Shown one piece after another: positions 1 through 8,021 of a DNA stretch of 64,000 nt. Origin of the DNA: an uncultured Bacteroidia bacterium. GTDB lineage: Bacteria; Bacteroidota; Bacteroidia; Bacteroidales; Prolixibacteraceae. The translations under genes were made by a program, and so were the position numbers. The notes under the pieces are model-generated. The model was not told the origin of the DNA. It saw only the letters and a program-made list of their open reading frames with translations, and did no database searches. The stretch spans positions 181,967 through 245,966 of the forward strand of contig CAIVGL010000011.1 of NCBI GenBank assembly GCA_903905505.1. Reading direction: 5' to 3'. How positions within the stretch are numbered: the first letter of the stretch is position 1; each line of letters opens with the position of its first letter.

Positions 1-1
1 C

Positions 2-3000
2 CGTAAATCGACTGAAGGTACAGATTTCTGGTTTGGATTTATGGAAGGTCGGAACTATCAAGTAGGTCATTACAATGAGATAACACTTTCATCTAGTTAC
101 ACTTGTTCCTATAAGATATACATCGGAAAATCAACTAATGCTTCATTTACAGGCACTGTAACACCCAATGTGCCACTTAAAATCACGATAGATTGGACCC
201 TTGTTGAAGCTACAGGTTCAGAGACCATTCAAAATAAGGCGATTCATTTAGTCTCTGATAATCCACTCAATCTATATGCACTAAACTGGAGTGATTCCTC
301 CTCTGAGGTCGCCTTAATCTTCCCTTCAACTTCTTTAGGCAGTGAATATTATACGATGTGCTATACTCCCCATATTAGTGGGAATGGAATTAATTCTGGG
401 AGTGGTCGAAATAGTGAATTCCTCCTTGTTGCTTCGGAGGATAATACAAGTGTCACGATTACCCCAACTAAAACGACGGACAAAGGTAAGCCAGCTAATG
501 TTTCGTTTCAAATTACCTTGAATAAGGGGGAACTTTACCAAGTTCAGTCTGAAAATTTACCTGTTCCTCTTCATCCCGGACAAGGTGATTTAACAGGAAG
601 TTATATTACCTCTGATAAACCGATAGCTGTTTATTCTGGATCTTTGTCGACCACGGTCCCTGGTGATGCCTCTGTTTCAGCTTGGGATCATCTGTATGAG
701 CAGATGCCTCCTATTCAGGCTTGGGGAAGGAAATTTATTGCAGTGCCACTCAAGACCAGGCATGAAGATACCTATCGTATACTAGCCGCTTCAGACAATA
801 CCACCATACGAATTGGATCTAAAACCCCTACGGTTTTAAATAAAGGTCAGTATTATGAATTTAGCTTGTTGTACACCGAGCCTTCATTGATCGAAAGTGA
901 TAAACCAATTTTGTTAGCCCAGTTTAGTAATTCGAATAGCGTTGATGCTACATGGACAAATAAAGATGGCGATCCATTTATGGTTATTGTAAGTCCAGTT
1001 AATCAGACCCGAGAAAAAGTAGCTTTTGTGGCTTATGATTCGCCGAAGATCAATAGTAAATTCTTTATCAATGTTATTGTGAAGGACGATGCCATAGGAA
1101 ATATTATGCTGGACAATGTAGCTGTGGCATTTACATCAATTTCAGGAACTGGTTATTCTTATGCTCAAGTAAGCTTAGTTAAAGGAAACCATTACATCGC
1201 ATCAACGGTCGCTGGTAAAGGTTTTATTGCCTATGTTTATGGTTTTGGAGGGGTTGAGGCCTATGGTTATGGAGTCGGCTTTAATCTAGATGTGGTGCTT
1301 GATCTGGGTAGTAATATTAATGCAAGTTCAAATAAATTATTAATTCGGTGCGATGGTACTAGTCCGTTGACGCTTAATGCTGGAAATGCCTTTAAATCAT
1401 ATCTTTGGAGTACGGGGGATACCACTTCAACCATTCAGGCTTCCAATGCGGGCTGGTATAAAGTGCAAGTTGCCACTAGTGATGGTTGCCAACTTCAAGA
1501 TAGCGTTCAGCTTCAGGTCGATAAGCCTTTGTTGAGCCTTGGAAATGATACGACCATTTGTAATCCTGCATCCTTAATTCTTGACGCCAATAAAACGGAT
1601 GAATTTACCAGTTATGCTTGGACTACGCCAAGTGGGATCGGGAATAAGCCGACTTTTTTAGCATCAGTTCAGGGGATATATTCCGTGCTCGGGACTAATA
1701 AATATGGATGTAAATCAAAAGATTCTATATCTGTGTCTTTTACAAATAAACCGATCTTTAACTTTACAAAGCTGGATACGTTGATTTGTGGTGAAACAAA
1801 CTCCATTCTTGATGTTACAGCCGATAGAGGCAACTTTACGGTACAACGTTTGAGTGATAATTTTATATTTAATAGCTTAAACGTGGGTGTTCCTTCCTTC
1901 GGCACCTATGCCATGAAGGTTAAAGTAACCGATGAATTTACCTGCTTCGCTGATACAATAGTCAAATTGGGCTTTCATAAAACACCTACTATTGATTTTT
2001 CCATTGATTCAACAACATGTTACAACTATAATTTAGATGTAACATATGCTGGAAATGCTGATTTAGGATCTAAATATGTATGGGTTTTTGGAGGTGATAC
2101 CATCGTTCAGGGAATTGATATTTCATCCTATCTAATCCCACTTGGAATAAACAGAACTACGCGTGATTTAAAACTTAAAGTAACTGATTTAGGATGCTCT
2201 GTAGATAAAATACTGCATGACATTAAGGTCATACCAAACTTAGAAGTGTCTGTATTAGATAGTCTAGGATGCGAGCCTTTTACAACTAAATTTCATGCCA
2301 ATAATACAGAAACCGTCTCTTATGATTGGGATTTTGGCGATGGTCAATTATTAGGTGGTGTAAATGCTGATCCAACACATACTTATCAGCATGATGGGTA
2401 TTACCCAGTGTCTCTAAAAGTAACCACCAACAAGGGTTGCACAAATCAAGTTAAGATTGATAGTATGGTTTATGTGGCACCCATTCCAACGGCTGGATTT
2501 ACCGAGTTACCTAACGCTTGTTTAGATCTTGGAAATAATTCGGTCTCTTATCTTGGGACTGGGGATATTTTAGCAAAATATTATTGGAATTTATCGGCTC
2601 TAGACCCAATCGAAATTGTTCAAAATCCTAATTTTTCTCAAGGACCACTAGTTTTTAATTTACTGAATAAGCCGCAGACAACAATTAAGTTAAATGTGGT
2701 AACTAAATATGGATGCAAGAGTGATACTGCTTCTTTACTTTTAAAACGAATACCAGACTTTACGCTTTCAACGGAGTCTAGTTTGGGATGCACACCCTTA
2801 GAGACAACATTTAAAGGAGTTACTACTGATCCAGTGGATCGAGTAAATTACACTTGGGATTTTGGTGATGGCACACTAGGTTCTGGTAGTCAAACTACTC
2901 ATATCTATGGAGTGCCAGGTAATAAATATAATATTTTGTTAACCGCTCTGTCCGAAACTACAGGTTGTACGGATACCATTCAGCGAAATCAACTTGTTTG

Positions 3001-3538
3001 GGCCTATCCAAAACCAGTTGCTAAATTCTCTTTGGATCATTCGGTCGTTTATTATGATAAACCAACAGTGACATTTACCGATGAGAGTATTGGTTCTTCG
3101 TCCTATTTGTGGGATTTTGGAGATCAATTAACATCTACGATTAAAGATCCAGTCCATTTTTATTCGAAGATTGGTCATAAAGGAGTTTTGGAAACAGTGA
3201 CCAATGATTTTGGTTGTACTGATACGACATCCACAAAATTATTGGTTGCATTTGATCGAATTTTTCCCCCAACAGGTTTTTCTCCAAACGCGTCAGAGGT
3301 TGTTAATCGTATTTTCACAATTTCATCTGAAGGTATTGATCCAATAGGCTACCACTTTACTGTTCTGAGTCGATGGGGAGATGTTGTCTATGAGTCTATT
3401 GATGAAATAAAGGGGTGGGATGGTAAGACTAAGAATGGAAATTATGCCCCCTCTAGTGTTTATGTCTGGACACTCGATTATAAAGATTTTCTTGGGCGTA
3501 GGCATCGCCAAACTGGTACGGTGACTTTAGTCTATTAA
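2..3538 (+). CDS. Secreted PKD-repeat protein with IgGFc-binding-like N-terminal part and type B T9SS C-terminal domain (5' end outside window)
   Basis: Partial: the frame is open from base 2 and the first residues, before the first ATG at 41, include the GTDFWFGFMEGRN motif typical of the start of IgGFc-binding-like domains, so the true start and signal peptide lie upstream. About 400 residues of this beta-rich region are followed by Ig-like and PKD repeats with the hallmark WDFGDG (YDWDFGDGQ, YTWDFGDGT, YLWDFGDQ). The last ~85 residues form a gliding-motility-associated (CHU_C, type B) sorting domain containing a RWGDVVYE stretch and GWDGKTKNG. It should be exported by the type IX system and held at or released from the cell surface, probably as an adhesin; the ligand is unknown. 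The usual FTPNGDG motif is degenerate (FSPNASE). It converges on a PorP/SprF gene with a 20-nt gap. Confidence 0.88.
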   Translation, partial: RKSTEGTDFWFGFMEGRNYQVGHYNEITLSSSYTCSYKIYIGKSTNASFTGTVTPNVPLKITIDWTLVEATGSETIQNKAIHLVSDNPLNLYALNWSDSSSEVALIFPSTSLGSEYYTMCYTPHISGNGINSGSGRNSEFLLVASEDNTSVTITPTKTTDKGKPANVSFQITLNKGELYQVQSENLPVPLHPGQGDLTGSYITSDKPIAVYSGSLSTTVPGDASVSAWDHLYEQMPPIQAWGRKFIAVPLKTRHEDTYRILAASDNTTIRIGSKTPTVLNKGQYYEFSLLYTEPSLIESDKPILLAQFSNSNSVDATWTNKDGDPFMVIVSPVNQTREKVAFVAYDSPKINSKFFINVIVKDDAIGNIMLDNVAVAFTSISGTGYSYAQVSLVKGNHYIASTVAGKGFIAYVYGFGGVEAYGYGVGFNLDVVLDLGSNINASSNKLLIRCDGTSPLTLNAGNAFKSYLWSTGDTTSTIQASNAGWYKVQVATSDGCQLQDSVQLQVDKPLLSLGNDTTICNPASLILDANKTDEFTSYAWTTPSGIGNKPTFLASVQGIYSVLGTNKYGCKSKDSISVSFTNKPIFNFTKLDTLICGETNSILDVTADRGNFTVQRLSDNFIFNSLNVGVPSFGTYAMKVKVTDEFTCFADTIVKLGFHKTPTIDFSIDSTTCYNYNLDVTYAGNADLGSKYVWVFGGDTIVQGIDISSYLIPLGINRTTRDLKLKVTDLGCSVDKILHDIKVIPNLEVSVLDSLGCEPFTTKFHANNTETVSYDWDFGDGQLLGGVNADPTHTYQHDGYYPVSLKVTTNKGCTNQVKIDSMVYVAPIPTAGFTELPNACLDLGNNSVSYLGTGDILAKYYWNLSALDPIEIVQNPNFSQGPLVFNLLNKPQTTIKLNVVTKYGCKSDTASLLLKRIPDFTLSTESSLGCTPLETTFKGVTTDPVDRVNYTWDFGDGTLGSGSQTTHIYGVPGNKYNILLTALSETTGCTDTIQRNQLVWAYPKPVAKFSLDHSVVYYDKPTVTFTDESIGSSSYLWDFGDQLTSTIKDPVHFYSKIGHKGVLETVTNDFGCTDTTSTKLLVAFDRIFPPTGFSPNASEVVNRIFTISSEGIDPIGYHFTVLSRWGDVVYESIDEIKGWDGKTKNGNYAPSSVYVWTLDYKDFLGRRHRQTGTVTLVY

Positions 3539-3558
3539 TAAGGCTCAAGAGAGTAGCC

Positions 3559-4596
3559 CTACATTTGAGGAATGACCATGGTGTTATTAAAATATCGCTT
3601 GTGATACTCTCCAAAGAAAAAGATCATCGATATTTCATGTGAGCCGTAACTATAGGCTGCGGTATTCGATAAAGAGAAATCAAAGCTATAACCAAACTGG
3701 AATCTATCGGATTGATATCCGAGCATCGCCACCATTGAATTTGGTCTAGCAGATAAGTTGTTTCGATACCATAATCCAAACGTGAGCCAATCCTCTTTTA
3801 AATATAATCCTCCATTTATTTGCTTAAAATCACCTTGTTGTTGGTAAACAACATTTGGAGAAATGGTAAACTCTTTAGATAATAATCCATTGTGAAATTC
3901 ACGACCTTTAGCTCCCGCATGCAAGGTTAGCTTTAAAGGAAGTTTGCCAGATTGATCGCCATTGAATATTGCTAAATCTGGTTGAGTAAGATGATGTAGT
4001 GCCATACCAAAATATCCCTCGTCAAATTGTCCAACTGTACCAAAAGAAAAATCGGGTATTAGTTTATTCCCTCCTTCTATAGGAATAGGATAAGTTCCTG
4101 TTATTATGCCATTTCCTTGGTTAATCATTCCTGGAAAAACTAGCCCAGTTATATTGAATTGTTTGTAGATAAACCCAGTCTCAAGAGCCATTGAAAAAAA
4201 CACTTGATCGTTGATGTTAAAGTGCTCAGCATAAATAAACGAAGCGTTTAGTGAATTAATAACTCCATTTAACTGTCTATCATACATCACCTTAATGCCT
4301 ATGCCGCCAGTTGTACTATTGATGAATTTATCGATGGATAGATTATAGGTTGTGTAGGTGTTGCCCTGTTTCGGCCATTGATTACGATAATTCATGACAG
4401 CCCTTGGCAAGGCACTCGTTCCAGTAAAGGCCGGATTTAGATAGATCGGGTTGGCATAAAATTGAGAAAATTCAGGGTCTTGAGCTTTTACTTGAATGGC
4501 AGATAAAAGCAAGAGCAAGAAAGAACACAAGAAAATTACTTCCTTGCCTTTTTTTAAGTTATTCTTCAGCTGTTTATGCCTTGAAAAAAGCCCCAT
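3559..4596 (-). CDS. PorP/SprF family type IX secretion system membrane protein
   Basis: 345 residues. The hydrophobic N-terminal segment ends in VKAQ, a plausible signal-peptidase site, followed by the family hallmark DPEFSQFYANPIYLNPAFTG. The rest is beta-barrel-like, as in PorP/SprF outer-membrane proteins. These often sit next to genes for type B sorted proteins and are thought to help display them at the surface; that partner here is probably the giant protein ending at 3538, which is convergent rather than co-oriented. The gene lies 20 nt downstream of the HEAT-repeat gene on the same strand, so the two are probably co-transcribed. The family call is firm; the specific cargo is inference. 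Confidence 0.93.
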   Translation of the reverse strand: MGLFSRHKQLKNNLKKGKEVIFLCSFLLLLLSAIQVKAQDPEFSQFYANPIYLNPAFTGTSALPRAVMNYRNQWPKQGNTYTTYNLSIDKFINSTTGGIGIKVMYDRQLNGVINSLNASFIYAEHFNINDQVFFSMALETGFIYKQFNITGLVFPGMINQGNGIITGTYPIPIEGGNKLIPDFSFGTVGQFDEGYFGMALHHLTQPDLAIFNGDQSGKLPLKLTLHAGAKGREFHNGLLSKEFTISPNVVYQQQGDFKQINGGLYLKEDWLTFGLWYRNNLSARPNSMVAMLGYQSDRFQFGYSFDFSLSNTAAYSYGSHEISMIFFFGEYHKRYFNNTMVIPQM

Positions 4597-4616
4597 CGTA
4601 GTATCTCTTTTACCTG

Positions 4617-5156
4617 TTAGTCGTTTCGGAATTGCGATTTTTCAGGAATATTCTTTAAAATCGTTAGTAGTTCGTTGTATAAGTATGCTTTTTCTTTGTT
4701 CGCATGTTGATAGGCAGCTTCAATCTTTTTACACTCTTGATCAATGACTTGATCTGTCGTTTTCCCATACATATGTTCAATAACTGTAAAGGCTTCAAAA
4801 GCTATTTGAAACGATTCGCTTACAATAAGGTCAACAAACAATGGTAAATGATCGATGTAGTTGAGCCCATTTTGCCAACAGCAACAAACTAAATCTTTTC
4901 GCTCATTTAGATATTTTTCATTCTTTATGGCTTCGATTAGCAATAAGGCACTCTCTTGATGTTTAAGTTCAGAGAGTAACGCAACAATACTGCTTTTTAC
5001 CTCTGTATTCTCCGTTGTATGCAAAAGGTCAAAAAGCCCCTCCATGATTTGTCGATTTCCAGATTCTCTAATTTTTTCAATTGTTTCAATTAAAAAATCG
5101 GGATCTGAAGCGTTAAGATTATTTAGAATCTCCTTTGATTTTAAATCACTTTGCAT
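4617..5156 (-). CDS. HEAT-repeat-like helical protein
   Basis: 179 residues, no signal peptide or membrane segment, so probably cytoplasmic. It is almost entirely paired amphipathic helices (for example IMEGLFDLLHTTENTEVKSS and SIVALLSELKHQESALLLIE), with the spacing of HEAT/ARM-type repeats, which serve as protein-binding scaffolds. A short CCCW run sits near residue 91. It is first in a likely two-gene unit with the PorP/SprF gene 20 nt downstream, and a promoter-like element lies upstream (5256-5285). Its partner and role are unknown; a link to the secretion system rests on position only. Confidence 0.75.
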   Translation of the reverse strand: MQSDLKSKEILNNLNASDPDFLIETIEKIRESGNRQIMEGLFDLLHTTENTEVKSSIVALLSELKHQESALLLIEAIKNEKYLNERKDLVCCCWQNGLNYIDHLPLFVDLIVSESFQIAFEAFTVIEHMYGKTTDQVIDQECKKIEAAYQHANKEKAYLYNELLTILKNIPEKSQFRND

Positions 5157-5493
5157 TGAGGTAAAATAGTGTAATTAAATAATTTAGTTAAGTCGGAGCA
5201 CCAAATATGTTTAGTTAAGCATGTACCATCATCACGTATCAAGATTGTACAAATACAAAGATAAATTTATTCCTTAGACTACCAATGTCTATTGGGTTGT
5301 AGATGCGTTTTCACTATTGTTGAAATGCTTTTTTGATTCAAAAGGAACTCGAGAAGTAGTTTGTCAATATAAAAACTACATTTGTCTTAAACCTAATAAA
5401 CTGAATTAGCAGCTATTATTTTTATTAGAAGCTGTCATCAATCAATATGGAGTTCAGGGTGGGATTTTATAATTTAGATACCGTTGGTTATTT
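5157..5493. other. Divergent intergenic region between HEAT-repeat gene and permease
   Basis: 337 nt without a credible coding frame. It contains the minus-strand promoter at 5256-5286, a TACATTTG element on the plus strand (5377-5384) that could serve the permease, and a 7-bp inverted repeat (GTAGTTT at 5356-5362, AAACTAC at 5373-5379) overlapping that element. No RNA gene was recognised. Confidence 0.5.
5256..5286 (-). promoter_or_regulatory. Bacteroidota-type promoter for the HEAT-repeat/PorP unit
   Basis: Read on the minus strand, TATCTTTG (5256-5263) matches the -7 consensus TAnnTTTG. A TTG (5283-5285) lies 19 nt further upstream, the spacing expected of the -33 element. Transcription would begin about 90 nt before the HEAT-repeat start codon. 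Confidence 0.55.
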
Positions 5494-6882
5494 ATGGATA
5501 CAAATCGAAAATTTGAGCGTTCACTAGGTTTGGGATATGTTATTGTCGTAGTGGTTGGCAATATTATTGGATCTGGTGTTTATAAAAAAATTGCTCCAAT
5601 GGCAGCTGAACTTCATTCGGCTGGCTGGGTTTTAATAGCTTGGATTGTTGGGGGTTTAATTACGCTATTTGGAGCCTTAAGTAATGCGGAGGTTGCTGGA
5701 ATGCTTGCGGATACCGGGGGTGACTTTGCTTATTATAAAAAGGTTTACAATCGGTTTTTTGCCTTTATCTATGGCTGGTCTTTATTTGCCGTCATACAAA
5801 CAGCCGCAATCTCTTCATTAGCTTATGTTTTCGCACAATCTTTTAATAGTTTATTGGATCTTCCCGTCTTATTCCCAGAATTAAGTACCTTCTCGATTGG
5901 CGGTGTTTTCTTCCCATTTGAAGGATTTACGGTTAAGCTTACAGCGATTTTATTAATCTTGATTCTTACGTTGGTAAATATTAGGGGTATTAAAACTGGC
6001 GCAACTGTTAGTAAACTTATTTTGTGGTTAGTCTTTGGAGGATTATTTTTGATCGTAGCTTTTGGGCTAACTAGTCATCAAGCTCATCCAATTCAAAGCT
6101 TTAATTTTGGATCTAACTCAGACGCCCCAATAACAATCTCCGCTTTTTTTACGGCTATGTTAGCCTCTTTCTGGGCTTACCAAGGATGGGCTTCCGTTGG
6201 CTTTATTGGAGGAGAGGTTAAAGATGCCAAGCATAACATCCCCAAAGGAATCGTCGCTGGAGTATTTATCGTTATTGCGGCCTATCTTTTGGTAAACGTA
6301 ACCTACCTCTCTTTGTTGTCGATACCTCAGTTAGAGCAGATTTATCAATCTGGAAATCAGATCGCAGCCATTGAAGCCGTTCGGATGTTCTGGGGACAGA
6401 ATGGAGCTCTGTTTATTTCATTTCTTATTCTTGTCACCACCCTTGGATGCACCAATGCCACAATCTTGGCAAGTGCTAGACCCTACTATGCGATGGCTCA
6501 AGAGAAGCTATTCTTTAGCAGTGCTGGGAAATTAAATAAGGCTAATGCCCCCTCTCATTCTTTGATGGCTCAGGGTATTTGGGCATCTGTACTGGTCCTT
6601 TCTGGTACGTTCGATCAGCTTACCGATATGATAATTTTTGCGGTATTTATCTTTTATGGTGCTACTTCTTTGGCCGTATTTGTTCTTCGGAAGAGAATGC
6701 CTGACGCACCACGTCCTTATAAAGTTTGGGGATATCCAATTGTTCCGGCCATATTTATTCTGTTTTGTATCGTATTGGTATTTAATACGGTGTTAACCAG
6801 GCCACGTGAAGCAATTATTGGACTTACCCTAATATTCTCGGGTTTACCTGTTTATTGGTGGCTTAATCGAAAGAATAAATAG
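5494..6882 (+). CDS. APC-superfamily amino acid permease
   Basis: 462 residues with about 12 hydrophobic segments, the usual size for the amino acid-polyamine-organocation superfamily. The first membrane helix carries VVVVGNIIGSGVYKKIAP, the unwound Gly-rich substrate-binding motif of this family. Further motifs are FWAYQGWASVGFIGGEVKDA around residue 230 and the late NATILASARPYYAMAQ. It should act in the inner membrane as an amino acid symporter or exchanger. The architecture resembles LAT/YjeH-like exporters and exchangers, but the substrate cannot be read from sequence. It is monocistronic, flanked by convergent and divergent genes. Confidence 0.9.
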   Translation: MDTNRKFERSLGLGYVIVVVVGNIIGSGVYKKIAPMAAELHSAGWVLIAWIVGGLITLFGALSNAEVAGMLADTGGDFAYYKKVYNRFFAFIYGWSLFAVIQTAAISSLAYVFAQSFNSLLDLPVLFPELSTFSIGGVFFPFEGFTVKLTAILLILILTLVNIRGIKTGATVSKLILWLVFGGLFLIVAFGLTSHQAHPIQSFNFGSNSDAPITISAFFTAMLASFWAYQGWASVGFIGGEVKDAKHNIPKGIVAGVFIVIAAYLLVNVTYLSLLSIPQLEQIYQSGNQIAAIEAVRMFWGQNGALFISFLILVTTLGCTNATILASARPYYAMAQEKLFFSSAGKLNKANAPSHSLMAQGIWASVLVLSGTFDQLTDMIIFAVFIFYGATSLAVFVLRKRMPDAPRPYKVWGYPIVPAIFILFCIVLVFNTVLTRPREAIIGLTLIFSGLPVYWWLNRKNK

Positions 6883-6909
6883 ATTTTACAGTTTGCTCTT
6901 TTAATTTGG

Positions 6910-8001
6910 TTATTCTCCTACTTTCTCATTTGTCGATTTGGTAGAACCAATTCTGCGTGCATAAATCGAGGCGCCACCAATGCATGTGAACTTTTCAATC
7001 GCGCCAACATTGCCCTCGACAACCCAGTAATTAATGTTGGCAATACCTAAATTTTTAGGGTCGTTAATATTACTGACAAGTGTCTGCCATCCGTTTTGGG
7101 AATCTGTTTGCCCTGGTCCAGGCTGTTCGGTATCCATCTGTTCAATTGAAAATCCGTGCTTGCCAGAGATGGTGACGTGATGGGTATTACGGCAGGCTGC
7201 CACCCGACCAAAGTGTGAGGCATGGTGTGCGAAAACAAATTCTAGGCCGTTTATGTTGGAGCACACCACGATGTTTTCTCCATCGGTATGCTCGTTGACT
7301 AGGATGCCAGTATGAAATCCGGTGACAACCACGTTGCGAAGGATGGTTAATGCCGCATTATTGCATGCCGGAGTTATTAGACCACAGGTTCCATGGCTCG
7401 GCTGCGAAGCCTGTACGTTGTAGATATCTGTATTGATAAAAATATTCTCAAGCCTACATTGCAAGGCGTTTTTAAGGTCGACACCTCCGATGGCAGGGTT
7501 ATCGTAAGTCCTTACATCCAGATTACGGAGAACCACATAAACGGCGGAAAATTCACCATACAGGGAGTTAGACGATGGACTAACAGAGATGACAGCAGCG
7601 CCAGAACTCTCTGTGCTTTTAACAATGGTGCCGTTGTTCTGCAACGGAAATGATCCAATCGTTCCAAAAACAGGTGTTGGTTCACTTTGGCCAACAATTT
7701 CGATGGTTATCCAACTTTTAAGGGGCTTGGAAACAGGAGGGATAGTTATACGGCCTCGATAAATACCGTCCGGCAGAACCATTTTCCCACCTCCAGCCAT
7801 TATTAGAGCCTTTAGACAGGCTGAAAAAGCTTCAGTGTTGTCCGTCCTGTCGTCACCCACGGCCCCGTAGTGAAGAACATTGAACACGCTCGATTGTCTG
7901 CTGCCAGAGCATAAACTGTCTTTCACTCCTCCCTCAATCGCAAAGACTCTTCCTGATAAAAGGATGGCACAGACCATTATTGCAAATATTGTTTTTACCA
8001 T
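6910..8001 (-). CDS. Secreted right-handed beta-helix protein, pectate-lyase-3/GH28-like
   Basis: 363 residues. The signal peptide (MVKTIFAIMVCAILLSGRVFA) is followed by FNVLHYGAVGDDRTDNTEAF and GGGKMVLPDGIYRG, the classic start of the Pectate_lyase_3 (glycosyl hydrolase 28-related) beta-helix. The remainder has the regular short-strand pattern of a parallel beta-helix (NVVVTGFHTGILVNEHTDG, NINGLEFVFAHHASHFGR). There is no C-terminal sorting domain, so a periplasmic or outer-membrane location is likely. Activity on a specific polysaccharide cannot be assigned, since many members are non-enzymatic or act on tail-spike-like substrates. It lies 20 nt downstream of uvrA on the same strand. Its G+C is about 48% in lines I counted, against roughly 40% in neighbours, suggesting later acquisition. 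Confidence 0.8.
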   Translation of the reverse strand: MVKTIFAIMVCAILLSGRVFAIEGGVKDSLCSGSRQSSVFNVLHYGAVGDDRTDNTEAFSACLKALIMAGGGKMVLPDGIYRGRITIPPVSKPLKSWITIEIVGQSEPTPVFGTIGSFPLQNNGTIVKSTESSGAAVISVSPSSNSLYGEFSAVYVVLRNLDVRTYDNPAIGGVDLKNALQCRLENIFINTDIYNVQASQPSHGTCGLITPACNNAALTILRNVVVTGFHTGILVNEHTDGENIVVCSNINGLEFVFAHHASHFGRVAACRNTHHVTISGKHGFSIEQMDTEQPGPGQTDSQNGWQTLVSNINDPKNLGIANINYWVVEGNVGAIEKFTCIGGASIYARRIGSTKSTNEKVGE

Positions 8002-8021
8002 CTAAGTTCTTCCTTGAATTG

